A DNA stretch of 64,000 bases from NCBI GenBank assembly GCA_965284315.1, contig OZ260072.1, positions 2,108,001 through 2,172,000 of the forward strand. Direction: 5' to 3'. Under the pieces are notes generated by a model, which was not told the origin of the DNA, ran no database searches, and was given only the letters and a program-made list of their open reading frames with translations. Positions 1-10,551 of this stretch are shown here, in pieces. Numbering within the stretch: position 1 is the stretch's first letter; the number at the start of each line of letters is the position of its first letter. The position numbers were made by a program, and so were the translations under genes. Origin of the DNA: PCRC01 sp017848435 (GTDB lineage Bacteria; Pseudomonadota; Gammaproteobacteria; Burkholderiales; Burkholderiaceae_C).

Positions 1-1
1 C

Positions 2-1648
<1,647 letters not shown>

Positions 1649-1737
1649 GGGGCCATCCTTTCAGCGGGGCAACGGGCAGGGCTTGCACAGGTGCTCCGGG
1701 AAGGATGGACAGCGGCCACACCACGGGGTGTGCCAAG

Positions 1738-1832
1738 CTGTCGGGCTCTTCTTACGTCGGTACGAACCGAATCAAGTTCTCGGGTTTGGGACTGTCCATC
1801 TCAGCAGCATCGGCTGCACCCCGGAGCGGGGC
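1738..1832 (-). promoter_or_regulatory. TPP riboswitch (THI element) of thiC
   Basis: Read on the minus strand, the leader contains the conserved THI-box segments in order: CGGGGTGC, then GCTGAGA, then ACCCGAGAACTTGAT, then a TACCGACGTAAGAAG-like segment. These match the P2/P4 core that binds thiamine pyrophosphate. It ends about 90 nt upstream of the thiC start. No strong terminator is obvious between it and the gene, so control may act on translation initiation; that last point is inference. Confidence 0.92.
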
Positions 1833-1865
1833 GAATGGTACACCAAGCGGCTTTCAGGGCCGGCG

Positions 1866-3440
1866 TCAGGGCGTCAAAACGGTGGGCTTGGCCTCGGCCA
1901 GCAGGGCCGGGTAGTCGCGGCTGAAGTGCAGGCCCCGGCTTTCGTGGCGGGCCTGGGCCGAGCGCACGATGAGCTCGGCCACCTGCACCAGGTTGCGCAG
2001 TTCCAGCAGGTCGCGGGTGACGTGGAAACGGGCATAGAACTCGTGGATCTCGCCTTGCAGCAGGGCAATGCGGTGGGCCGCGCGTTCCAGCCGCTTGTTG
2101 GTGCGCACGATGCCGACGTAGCTCCACATGAAGCGGCGCAGCTCGTCCCAGTTGTGGGAGATCACCACCTGCTCGTCGGCGTCGGTCACGCGGCTCACGT
2201 CCCAGGCGGGCAGGGCGGTGGCGGCAGGCGCGGGGTCGTCGAGGATGGCCTGCGCGGCGGCGCGGGCAAACACCATGCACTCCACCAGCGAGTTGCTGGC
2301 CAGCCGGTTGGCGCCGTGCAGGCCGGTGCAGGCGGTTTCGCCCACCGCGTACAGGCCGTCCAGATCGGTGTGGCCGGCCAGGTCGCTCAGCACGCCACCG
2401 CAGGTGTAGTGCGCGGCCGGCACCACGGGGATGGGTTGTCTGGCGATGTCGATGCCCAGCTGCAGGCAGCGCTCGTAGATGTTGGGGAAGTGCTCTTTGA
2501 TGAAGGCCAGTGGCTGGTGCGAAATGTCGAGGTAGACGCAGTCGAAGCCGCCTTTTTTCATCTCGAAGTCAATCGCGCGGGCCACGATGTCGCGCGGTGC
2601 GAGTTCGGCACGTGCGTCGTGGTCGGGCATGAAGCGCCGGCCATCGGGCAGCAGCAGCCTGCCGCCTTCGCCCCGCACCGCTTCGGTGATGAGGAAGGAC
2701 TTCGCGTCCGGGTGGTAGAGGCAGGTCGGGTGGAACTGGATGAACTCCAGGTTGGCGACGCTGCAGCCGGCGCGCCAGGCGGCGGCAATGCCGTCGCCGG
2801 TGGCGGTGTCGGGGTTGGTGGTGTAGAGGTAGACCTTGCCCGCGCCACCCGTGGCCAAAATGGTGTGCGGCGCGCTGAAGGTCAGTACCTCGTCGGTGGT
2901 TTCGTCCAGTGCGTAAAGGCCCAGGCAGCGGTTGTCGTCGGCACCGAGTTTCTGGCCGGTGATGAGGTCCACCAGCATGTGGTTTTCAAACAGCGTGATG
3001 TTGGGCGTGCCGCGCACCTGGTTGATCAGCGTGCGCTGCACCGCCGCGCCGGTGGCGTCGGTCACGTGCACGATGCGGCGCTGGCTGTGGCCGCCTTCGC
3101 GCGTCAGGTGCAGCTGGCCGTCTTCTTCCGAAAACGGCACGCCAAGCGACTGCAGCCAGTGGATGGTGTCGGGCGCACGTTCCACCACGAAGCGGGTGGC
3201 CTCCAGGTCGCTCAGGCCGGCGCCGGCCACCAGCGTGTCGTCCACGTGCGATTCGAAACTGTCCCCTTCGCCCAGCACTGCGGCAATGCCGCCCTGGGCC
3301 CAGCCGCTGGAGCCGTCGCTCATCGCGCGTTTGGTGAGGATGGCGACGCGGTGCGTGGGGGCCAGCCGCAGTGCGGCCGTCAGGCCAGCGAGGCCGCTGC
3401 CCACGATGAGCACGTCGAAGGAATGGGAAACTGGGCTCAT
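1866..3440 (-). CDS. nadB: L-aspartate oxidase NadB
   Basis: NadB oxidises L-aspartate to iminoaspartate, the first step of de novo NAD synthesis, using FAD in the cytoplasm. The 524-residue product has the FAD-binding GSGLAG at residues 14-19, SGWAQGGIAAVL, the active-site segment TREGGHSQRRIVH, FIQFHPT, RDIVARAID and the C-terminal HGANRLASNSLVE flavin motif. Length is normal for the family. The frame stays open upstream, but the ATG at 3440 places the dinucleotide fold at the usual distance from the start. It stands alone on the minus strand between thiC and scpA; nadA and nadC are not in the window. Confidence 0.97.
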   Translation of the reverse strand: MSPVSHSFDVLIVGSGLAGLTAALRLAPTHRVAILTKRAMSDGSSGWAQGGIAAVLGEGDSFESHVDDTLVAGAGLSDLEATRFVVERAPDTIHWLQSLGVPFSEEDGQLHLTREGGHSQRRIVHVTDATGAAVQRTLINQVRGTPNITLFENHMLVDLITGQKLGADDNRCLGLYALDETTDEVLTFSAPHTILATGGAGKVYLYTTNPDTATGDGIAAAWRAGCSVANLEFIQFHPTCLYHPDAKSFLITEAVRGEGGRLLLPDGRRFMPDHDARAELAPRDIVARAIDFEMKKGGFDCVYLDISHQPLAFIKEHFPNIYERCLQLGIDIARQPIPVVPAAHYTCGGVLSDLAGHTDLDGLYAVGETACTGLHGANRLASNSLVECMVFARAAAQAILDDPAPAATALPAWDVSRVTDADEQVVISHNWDELRRFMWSYVGIVRTNKRLERAAHRIALLQGEIHEFYARFHVTRDLLELRNLVQVAELIVRSAQARHESRGLHFSRDYPALLAEAKPTVLTP

Positions 3441-3558
3441 GGGGTGGTTGCCGCCGCGCCGCGCCGTCCCAAGCAAGGCATGGCCCTTTGCACCAGCGAA
3501 GCGCAGGGCAAGCCTGCGCATGGGGGCAGCGCAGTGCACGAAGTGACAAGCATGGGGG

Positions 3559-4416
3559 TCATGTGGGTGTGTAGGCCAGGCGCACGTAGATGGGGGCGAA
3601 CGCCTCGGCCTGGGTGATGTCCACCAGCGTTTCCTTGGCCAGCTCCAGCAGGGCAATGAAGGTCACCACCAGCACGGGCACGCCTTTGGACGGGTCAAAC
3701 AGCTGCTCGAACTCGACGAACTTGCGGCCCTGCAGGTGGCGCAGCACGATGCTCATGTGCTCGCGCACCGAGAGTTCGGCGCGGCTGATCTTGTGGTGCT
3801 GCACGAGCTTGGCGCGTTTCAGGATGTCGCGCCAGGCCTCCTGCAAATCGGCCACGTTCACGTCGGGAAAACGCGGCGCCAGGGATTGTTCGATCACCAC
3901 CTGCGCACGCAACACGTCGCGGCCAAGTTGCGGCAACTCGTTCAGCCGGGCGGCGGCGAGCTTGATCTGCTCGTACTCCTGCAGCCGGCGCACCAGCTCG
4001 GCACGCGGGTCTTCGGGTTCCTCGCCACCCACTGTTTTCTTGGGCGGCAAGAGCATGCGCGACTTGATCTCGATCAGCATCGCCGCCATCAGCAGGTACT
4101 CGGCCGCCAGCTCCAGGTTGTGGGCGCGGATTTCGTCGACATAGACCAGGTACTGCCGGGTCAGTCCGGCCATCGGGATGTCGAGGATGTTGAAGTTCTG
4201 CTTGCGGATCAGGTAGAGCAGCAAGTCCAGCGGGCCTTCAAACGCCTCCAGAAACACCTGCAACGCATCGGGCGGGATGTAGAGGTCGTGCGGCATCGCA
4301 AACAGCGGCTCGCCGTAGAGCCGCGCCAGCGCCACCTGGTCCACCACCTCGGGCATGGCCGTCAGTGGCAGGCTGGCCGGGGCGCTGTCAACCGCAGCAG
4401 GGGACACGCTGGCCAT
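3559..4416 (-). CDS. scpA: Segregation and condensation protein A (ScpA)
   Basis: ScpA is the kleisin that bridges SMC heads with ScpB in chromosome condensation. The 285-residue product carries the family core FEGPLDLLLYLIRKQNFNILDIPM, shown here only in part, followed by YLLMAAMLIEIKSRMLLP and a C-terminal winged-helix end. The DUF3460 gene lies just upstream on the same strand, as is common in Burkholderiales. A dispersed repeat fills the whole 64-nt gap before the ATG and no Shine-Dalgarno is visible there, so the real start could be an internal ATG such as the one that begins MPEVVDQ. Confidence 0.94.
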   Translation of the reverse strand: MASVSPAAVDSAPASLPLTAMPEVVDQVALARLYGEPLFAMPHDLYIPPDALQVFLEAFEGPLDLLLYLIRKQNFNILDIPMAGLTRQYLVYVDEIRAHNLELAAEYLLMAAMLIEIKSRMLLPPKKTVGGEEPEDPRAELVRRLQEYEQIKLAAARLNELPQLGRDVLRAQVVIEQSLAPRFPDVNVADLQEAWRDILKRAKLVQHHKISRAELSVREHMSIVLRHLQGRKFVEFEQLFDPSKGVPVLVVTFIALLELAKETLVDITQAEAFAPIYVRLAYTPT

Positions 4417-4419
4417 ATT

Positions 4420-4480
4420 TTGCTATGTAAAAAATAGCAAACTTGTTAGATTTCACTAAGGCTTGAGGTCGATTTGACGC
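4420..4480 (+). repeat. Dispersed ~60-bp repeat, copy A
   Basis: A 5' dyad, TTGCTAT then ATAGCAA around an A-rich loop, is followed by a conserved tail containing TTAGATTTCACTAAGGCTTG and GGTCGATTTGACGC. The same architecture occurs at 19088, 36783, 41031 and 59765. This copy occupies exactly the space between the DUF3460 stop codon and the scpA start, so it would be transcribed within that pair, in antisense orientation to the repeat consensus. Confidence 0.85.
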
Positions 4481-4687
4481 TTATTTGCCTTCGGTTTGGT
4501 AGACATAGGGCTTTTGCGGCACCTGGGCGTCGCGGAAAGCGCTTTGCGCGCTGCGGTCCACGTTTTTGTCCCACAGCAGGGCACGGCCCGCACGCTGCTG
4601 CGCTTCCAGCTCGGGTTTTTGCACCTTCATCTGGTCGATGAACTGGGTGACTTCAGACTGGTAATCGGGGCGGCGAAAGAACGACAT
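4481..4687 (-). CDS. DUF3460 family protein
   Basis: A 68-residue soluble protein of a small family of unknown function found widely in Burkholderiales. The recognisable features are an N-terminal YQSEVTQFI segment, the central GRALLWDK and the C-terminal QKPYVYQT. It has no signal peptide or membrane segment. It precedes scpA on the same strand, the arrangement usual in related genomes, although here a repeat separates the two. I assign no function. Confidence 0.85.
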   Translation of the reverse strand: MSFFRRPDYQSEVTQFIDQMKVQKPELEAQQRAGRALLWDKNVDRSAQSAFRDAQVPQKPYVYQTEGK

Positions 4688-4724
4688 AGACTTAACCTCT
4701 TTTCACGATTTTACCGGGGATGCC

Positions 4725-5219
4725 ATGGGCCACCGATTCTGGACCGCTGTACTCGCCACCGCCCTGCTGGCGCTGGCCGGCTGCGACCCGCAGCGCATCA
4801 GCGAGCTGGAAGAAGGTGTGTCCACCGAAGCCGACGTGCGGGCCCGGTTTGGTGCGCCCGAAAAGATCTGGGACGCGCTCGATGGCGGCCGGGTGTTCGA
4901 GTACAGCCGCCAGCCCGCCGGCCACCAGAACTACATGGTCACCATCGGCGCCGACGGCCGCATGGCCGCATTGCGCCAGGTGCTGACACCGGTGAACTTT
5001 GCCCGCGTGCAGCAGGGCATGCCGATGGAAGAGGTGCGCCAGATGCTGGGCAAACCCATGCGCATCACCCCGTACGATTTGAAGCGCCAAACCCATTACG
5101 ACTGGCGCTACCTGGACGGCCCCAACGCCAGCGACGCCAAGGTCTTCACCGTGGTGTTTGACGCCGACCTGCGGGTGGTGGGCACCGGCTCGGTGATCGA
5201 CCCGGACCTCACCCGCTGA
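4725..5219 (+). CDS. BamE/SmpA-fold outer membrane lipoprotein
   Basis: A 164-residue lipoprotein: hydrophobic signal peptide with lipobox LAGC, the lipidated cysteine being residue 20. The mature part holds two BamE-like (SmpA/OmlA) units, one around EGVSTEADVRARFGAPEKIW and a second around VQQGMPMEEVRQMLGKPMRI, each ending in a Y/W-rich strand. The fold is that of the BAM-complex accessory lipoprotein BamE. It is longer than E. coli BamE, and a true BAM role is inference. Its 3' end overlaps the end of the convergent SulP gene by 11 bp. Confidence 0.85.
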   Translation: MGHRFWTAVLATALLALAGCDPQRISELEEGVSTEADVRARFGAPEKIWDALDGGRVFEYSRQPAGHQNYMVTIGADGRMAALRQVLTPVNFARVQQGMPMEEVRQMLGKPMRITPYDLKRQTHYDWRYLDGPNASDAKVFTVVFDADLRVVGTGSVIDPDLTR

Positions 5220-6930
5220 CAGCGGTTGAGGCGTTGCTGAAGCGGCAGGCCGCGTCGGAGCGCTCCATCAGCGACAGTGGCTGGCCGTGCAGGCCGGTGA
5301 CGTGCCAGCCCAGGCCCCGTGCTGCAACGGCGTCGTGCAGTTGCGTCAAGGCTTCCAGCCCGGTGGTGTCGAGGTAGACCAGCGTGCTGGCGTCCAGCCG
5401 CACCGTGGTGCCGAGGGGGGCGGCCTCCACCGCGGCCACCAGCGCGTCCAGCTGCGCCACCGCGCCAAAGAACAGCGAGCCCTCGAGCTGGATTTGCAGC
5501 GTGTGGTCGTCGGGCCGCAACAGCTCGGCCCGGAACAGCACCGCCATGCGCCGCACAAACAGCACACACGACAGCACCAGCCCGACCTGGATGCCCACCG
5601 TCAAATCAAACACGATGGTCAGCGCAAAGGTGGACAGCATCACCAGCCGGTAATGGGTGCTGAAGCGCCGCATGCGGGCGAACTCGTGCCAGTCGCCCAT
5701 GTTCCACGCCACGAACAGCAGGATGCCAGCCAGCACCGCCAGCGGCACATACAGCGCCAGTGGGGCGGCGGCCAGCACGATCACCATCAGCGTCAGCGCG
5801 TGCACGATGCCGGAGACCGGCGTGGTGGCCCCGGCGCGGATGTTGGTCACCGTGCGTGCAATCGTGCCAGTGACCGGCATGCCACCCAAAAAAGGCACCA
5901 CGATGTTGGCTGCGCCTTGTGCCATCAGTTCCTGGTTCGGGTCGTGCCGGCGCGGGCCTGCGGCCGCAGGCGTGGCGGCCGTGGTCATCTGGGCCAGCGC
6001 CTGGTCGGCCATGCGGGCGCACAACAGCGACTCCACCGCGCCCAGCAGCGCAATGGTGAAGGTCGGCGCCACCAGCAAGCGCACCGTTTCCCAGCTGAAG
6101 TTGGGCAACTCGAACACGGGCAGGCTCTGCGGGATGCTGCCAAAGCGCGTGCCAATGGTTTCCACCGGCAGGCTGAGCGCCCAGGCCGCCAGCGTGAGGC
6201 TGACCAGCGCCACCATCGGCCCCGGTGTGCGCGAGGCAACGTGCCGCATGTGGCGGTCCAGGTTTGAAAACAGGGGCACCTTGCCGGACCAGAGTTTGGG
6301 CCACAGCATCAGCCCACCAAAACACAGCAGGCCCAGCCCCAGTGCGTAAAAATTGGCGGTGTGGATGTGCCGGCCCAGCACGCTGAGTTGTGAAAAGAAA
6401 TCCGCAGGCATGCGGGCAATGTGCAGCCCAAACAGGTCCCGCAGCTGCGACACCGCCACCAGCACCGCAATGCCGTTGGTGAAACCCACCACAATGCTGA
6501 CCGGCACGTGCCGCACCAGCGAACCCAGCCGCAGCCAGCCCATCAGCAGCAGGATGACGCCAGCGCAGGCGGTGGCGATCAGCAGGTTGGGCACACCGTG
6601 GCGCTGCACGATGTCGTAGACGATGACAATGAAGGCGCCCGCCGGCCCGCCAATCTGCACGTTGGAGCCACCCAGCGCGGCAACCAGCAACCCGCCGATG
6701 ATGGCGGTCCACAAGCCCGCTTCGGGCTTCAGGCCAGAGGCCACCGCAAACGCCATCGCCAGCGGCAGCGCCACCACCCCCACCGTGATGCCGGCGCCCA
6801 CGTCGCGCAGCAGGCGGGGCCGGTCGTAGCCGGGCAGGGTGTCCAGCAGGCGCGGGCGGAAGCGGGCGACGCGCTGGTCAAACAGCCGGTGGATGCGCTG
6901 GCGCCAGGCGGTGGTGTCGGGTGTGGTCAC
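5209..6930 (-). CDS. SulP family anion transporter with STAS domain
   Basis: A 573-residue inner-membrane transporter of the SulP family (sulfate, bicarbonate or dicarboxylate uptake; the substrate cannot be read from sequence). The N-terminal half has the family GITVGVVALPLAMAFAVASG segment and GGSNVQIGGPAGAFI, followed by 10-12 hydrophobic spans, and ends in a cytoplasmic STAS domain from about residue 455 (LEGSLFFGAVAQ, LDTTGLEAL). The start is GTG with an upstream GGGGAGG ribosome site. It is co-directional with metG, but no functional link is evident. Confidence 0.92.
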   Translation of the reverse strand: MTTPDTTAWRQRIHRLFDQRVARFRPRLLDTLPGYDRPRLLRDVGAGITVGVVALPLAMAFAVASGLKPEAGLWTAIIGGLLVAALGGSNVQIGGPAGAFIVIVYDIVQRHGVPNLLIATACAGVILLLMGWLRLGSLVRHVPVSIVVGFTNGIAVLVAVSQLRDLFGLHIARMPADFFSQLSVLGRHIHTANFYALGLGLLCFGGLMLWPKLWSGKVPLFSNLDRHMRHVASRTPGPMVALVSLTLAAWALSLPVETIGTRFGSIPQSLPVFELPNFSWETVRLLVAPTFTIALLGAVESLLCARMADQALAQMTTAATPAAAGPRRHDPNQELMAQGAANIVVPFLGGMPVTGTIARTVTNIRAGATTPVSGIVHALTLMVIVLAAAPLALYVPLAVLAGILLFVAWNMGDWHEFARMRRFSTHYRLVMLSTFALTIVFDLTVGIQVGLVLSCVLFVRRMAVLFRAELLRPDDHTLQIQLEGSLFFGAVAQLDALVAAVEAAPLGTTVRLDASTLVYLDTTGLEALTQLHDAVAARGLGWHVTGLHGQPLSLMERSDAACRFSNASTAVSG

Positions 6931-6990
6931 GCGTTGCCTCCCCGCAGGTTGGACAAACGGGGGGCAGTGCGTGGCATGGCGTTGCCTGGC

Positions 6991-9060
6991 TCAGTGGATG
7001 CGCATGCCGGGCTGTGCACCGGGCCAGGGCTCCAGCACATGGATGCCGGGATGGGTTTTTTCATCGGCGTGGCTGGCGGCAAGAACCATGCCCTCGCTCA
7101 GGCCAAACTTCATCTTGCGTGGCGCCAGGTTGGCCACCACCACGGTGAGTTTTCCGACCAGTTGTTCCGGCTTGTAGGCGCTGGCAATGCCGCTGAAGAC
7201 GTTGCGGGTTTTGCCCTCGCCCACGTCCAGCGTCAGGCGCAGCAGCTTGGTTGAACCTTCCACCGGCTCGCAGTTAACGATCTTGGCAATGCGCAGGTCG
7301 ATCTTGGCGAAGTCGTCGATGGTGATGACCGGCGCTATGTCCTCGCCGCCGGGGACCCGCTTTTCAGGCTCGGGCGCGGCAGGGGGCTCGAACAAGGCGT
7401 CGAGCTGTTTCACGTCCACGCGCTGCATCAGGTGCTGGTAGGCGCCGATGGCGTGGCCGGCGCCCAGCAGGGTGTTGGCCGAGGCGGTGGTCAGCGGTGG
7501 GGTGGCCAGAAAGGCCTCCACCTGTCCCGCCAGCACCGGCAGCACGGGTTTCAGGTAGACGGTCAGCAGGCGGAAGGCCTCGATGCAGGTGGTGCAGACG
7601 TCGTGCAGCCGGGCGTCCATGCCCTGCTGTTTGGCCAACTCCCAGGGCTTGTTGGCGTCCACGTACTCGTTCACGCGGTCGGCCAGCAGCATGATCTCGC
7701 GCAGGGCCTTGCCGTATTCGCGGTCGTTCCACTGCGCGAAGACCGTCGCACTCTGCGTGCGCAGCAGGCCGAGCAAGGCCTGGCCATCGTCGGTCACCGC
7801 GCCGAGCTGGCCGTCAAACCGCTTGGCAATGAAGCCCGCTGCCCGGCTGGCGATGTTGATGTACTTGCCCACCAGGTCGCTGTTGACCCGGGCCATGAAG
7901 TCGTCGGGGTTGAAGTCGATGTCTTCGTTGCGGGCGTTCAGCTTGGCGGCCAGGTAGTAGCGCAGCCATTCGGGGTTCATGCCCAGGCCGAGGTACTTCA
8001 GCGGGTCCAGCCCGGTACCGCGGCTCTTGCTCATTTTCTCGCCGTTGTTCACCGTGAGAAAGCCGTGCACGTTGATCTTGTCCGGCACCTTGCGGCCGCT
8101 GAAGTGCAGCATCGCCGGCCAGAACAGCGTGTGGAAGGTGATGATGTCCTTGCCAATGAAGTGCACCTGCTCCACGTCGGGGTTGGCCATGAAGGCGCCG
8201 TAGTCGATGCCAATGCGGTCGAGGTAGTTTTTCAGCGAGGCGAGGTAACCGACCGGGGCGTCCAGCCACACATAAAAGTACTTGCCCGGTGCGTCGGGAA
8301 TCTCGATGCCGAAGTAGGGCGCGTCGCGGCTGATGTCCCAGTCGCCCAGGGCGGTTTTGCCGGTCTCAGGGTCTGGTGTGAGCCATTCGCTGATCTTGTT
8401 CAGCACCTCGGGTTGCACCGCGCCGCTGGTGGTCCAGGCCTTCAGGAAGTCCAGGCAACGCGGGTCGGACAGTTTGAAGAAGAAGTGCTCAGAGGTTTTC
8501 AGCACCGGCGTGGCGCCCGACAGCGCCGAATACGGGTTGATGAGTTCGGTGGGTGCGTAGACCGCGCCGCAGACCTCGCAGTTGTCGCCGTACTGGTCCT
8601 TGGCGTGGCAGTTCGGGCACTCGCCCTTGATGAAGCGGTCCGGCAGGAACATGCCCTTGTCGGGGTCGTAGAACTGCTCGATGGTTTTGCTGCTGATCAG
8701 GCCATTGGCCTTCAGGTCGCGGTAGATCTGCTGGGCCAGCGCGTGGTTCTCCGGCGCGTCGGTGCTGTGCCAGTTGTCAAAGGCAATGTGGAAACCGTCC
8801 AGGTAGGGCTTGCGGCCAGCGGCGATGTCGGCCACAAAGGCCTGCGGTGTCTTGCCGGCTTTTTCGGCGGCAATCATGATCGGCGCGCCATGGGCGTCGT
8901 CGGCGCAGACGAAGTGCACCGTGTGGCCCTGCATGCGCTGGAACCGCACCCAGATGTCGGCCTGGATGTATTCCATGATGTGGCCGATGTGGAACTTGCC
9001 GTTGGCGTACGGCAGGGCGGTGGTGACGAACAGTTGGCGCGGAGAGGCGGAGGAAGTCAT
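6991..9060 (-). CDS. metG: Methionyl-tRNA synthetase MetG
   Basis: A 689-residue class I synthetase charging tRNA-Met and tRNA-fMet. It shows HIGH at residues 24-27, a zinc knuckle CPNCHAKDQYGDNCEVC, the catalytic KMSKS, and a C-terminal tRNA-binding OB domain (FAKIDLRIAKIVNCE). The frame stays open upstream, but the ATG at 9060 gives the normal N-terminus. In E. coli metG and mrp are divergent direct neighbours; here they are still divergent but about 5.6 kb apart, with the peptide-export operon between them. Confidence 0.98.
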   Translation of the reverse strand: MTSSASPRQLFVTTALPYANGKFHIGHIMEYIQADIWVRFQRMQGHTVHFVCADDAHGAPIMIAAEKAGKTPQAFVADIAAGRKPYLDGFHIAFDNWHSTDAPENHALAQQIYRDLKANGLISSKTIEQFYDPDKGMFLPDRFIKGECPNCHAKDQYGDNCEVCGAVYAPTELINPYSALSGATPVLKTSEHFFFKLSDPRCLDFLKAWTTSGAVQPEVLNKISEWLTPDPETGKTALGDWDISRDAPYFGIEIPDAPGKYFYVWLDAPVGYLASLKNYLDRIGIDYGAFMANPDVEQVHFIGKDIITFHTLFWPAMLHFSGRKVPDKINVHGFLTVNNGEKMSKSRGTGLDPLKYLGLGMNPEWLRYYLAAKLNARNEDIDFNPDDFMARVNSDLVGKYINIASRAAGFIAKRFDGQLGAVTDDGQALLGLLRTQSATVFAQWNDREYGKALREIMLLADRVNEYVDANKPWELAKQQGMDARLHDVCTTCIEAFRLLTVYLKPVLPVLAGQVEAFLATPPLTTASANTLLGAGHAIGAYQHLMQRVDVKQLDALFEPPAAPEPEKRVPGGEDIAPVITIDDFAKIDLRIAKIVNCEPVEGSTKLLRLTLDVGEGKTRNVFSGIASAYKPEQLVGKLTVVVANLAPRKMKFGLSEGMVLAASHADEKTHPGIHVLEPWPGAQPGMRIH

Positions 9061-9114
9061 GGGCAGGTTTCGGCGGCGGAGACCGATTTTAGGGTCTGCC
9101 GCCCCAGCCACCCC

Positions 9115-10551
9115 CTAGCGCAGCATCCACAGCCCCAGGCGGCCGGTGCTGGCCGCCAGCCGCAGGCGGCTGGCACGCACGTCGGTGTCGGCGCGCACAC
9201 TGGCGAGCCGTGCTTCGTCCAGCACGCCCCGGGCGCTGAGCCAGTCCAGAATGCCGCCCACCCCTTGCCGGTAGCGCTCGCGGGCCAGCTGTTCGGACTG
9301 CGTTGCGGTCTGCAACAGGTCGGTGGCGGCACGCCGCTGGGCCTGGCTGGCTTCCCAGTCCACATGGGCACGCCAGATGTCCAGGTGCACCTGGCGCTGC
9401 AGCGTGTCCAGCGCGGCGGCGCGGGCTTCTGCATCGGCCGCAGCGGCCTGGGCCCGGTAGCGTGGCTCGAAACCCTGAAACAGCGGAACACTCAATTGCA
9501 CCCCCACGGCGGCGACCCGGCTGGGTGCGACCGGGTTGTTGCCTGGTGGCGGGGTGTGTGCCTGCTGCCCGCTGACCGTCAGGACGGGCCGGCCTTCGGC
9601 CAGCGCCGCGGCGCGGCGCTGCTCAGCGGCTTGCACCTCGGCCCGGGCATGAATGAGTGCCGGGTGGCTCTGGATGGCCAAGCCCGCCAGGTCGTCGGCA
9701 GAAGGCAGCGGGTCGTCGCGCAGTTGCAGGTCTTCGGTGCGGGGCAGCGTGAGTGCTGCGCCCGGAGGCAGGCCCAGCGCAGTGGCCAGCACCGCCCGCT
9801 GTTTGCGCGCGGTGGCCTGTGCGGTCAGGCGGGTGGCCGTGGTCCTGGCGGCGGCGGTTTTGGCCTGCAACTGGTCGGCCATGCCCACGGCGCCCCCTTC
9901 CTGCCGGCCCCGCACAATGTCCAGTCCGGCCAGCGCGATCTGCTCGGCCTCCCGGCTGGCGTTGGCGCTGGCCTCGCTGGCCAGGGCCTCGAAGTAGGCC
10001 TGCACCGTGTCGAGAAACACCCGTTGCACGGCGCTGTCGTGGCTGGCATTGGCCGCGTCCAGCACCGCCCGAGCCTGGGCATGGCGCGCGTCGCGGCGGC
10101 CAAAATCGGCCAGCACCCAGCTCATCCGCAGGCTGCCGCCACGGGTGTTGGCGGCAAAGGTGTCGGGGATGCCGGTGAAGCGTTGGCGCGTGCGGCTGGT
10201 GTCCAGCTCGGCACTGACCTGCGGCAGGTAGGCTGCGCGGGTGGCCCCCAGTTCGGCGGCAGCGCCCCGCGCCATGGCCCAGGCCTCCCGGGTGCGGGGC
10301 TGCTGGCACAGCGCCCTTTCGACCGCTTCCGCCAGCGACAGCGGTGTGCTCGGCGGTCCCGCAGGGCAGGCCACTGCCGCGTCGGATCTGTGCTGCACAC
10401 CGGGCGTGGCATGGCTGCTCGCGCGCGCTGCCGTGCCCCACGGGTCTGCCCAGCGGCTAGTCTGGGCCTGTGCCGCCCCTGCCGTCACCCAGACCAGGCC
10501 CGCAACACCCGCGTGCCAGAGGCGGAGGCGGAAAAAAATGGGCGGAATCAT
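9115..10551 (-). CDS. TolC-family outer membrane channel of type I export operon
   Basis: A 478-residue outer membrane efflux protein. It has a cleavable signal peptide ending near AQA, two OEP repeats of long heptad-rich helices (about residues 65-270 and 280-470), and family segments such as LSLAEAVERAL and SWVLADFGRRDARHAQ. It should form the trimeric outer-membrane duct for the ABC exporter and adaptor encoded just upstream. The ATG at 10551 overlaps the exporter stop in an ATGA tetranucleotide, indicating translational coupling and choosing this start over longer ones. Confidence 0.9.
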   Translation of the reverse strand: MIPPIFFRLRLWHAGVAGLVWVTAGAAQAQTSRWADPWGTAARASSHATPGVQHRSDAAVACPAGPPSTPLSLAEAVERALCQQPRTREAWAMARGAAAELGATRAAYLPQVSAELDTSRTRQRFTGIPDTFAANTRGGSLRMSWVLADFGRRDARHAQARAVLDAANASHDSAVQRVFLDTVQAYFEALASEASANASREAEQIALAGLDIVRGRQEGGAVGMADQLQAKTAAARTTATRLTAQATARKQRAVLATALGLPPGAALTLPRTEDLQLRDDPLPSADDLAGLAIQSHPALIHARAEVQAAEQRRAAALAEGRPVLTVSGQQAHTPPPGNNPVAPSRVAAVGVQLSVPLFQGFEPRYRAQAAAADAEARAAALDTLQRQVHLDIWRAHVDWEASQAQRRAATDLLQTATQSEQLARERYRQGVGGILDWLSARGVLDEARLASVRADTDVRASRLRLAASTGRLGLWMLR

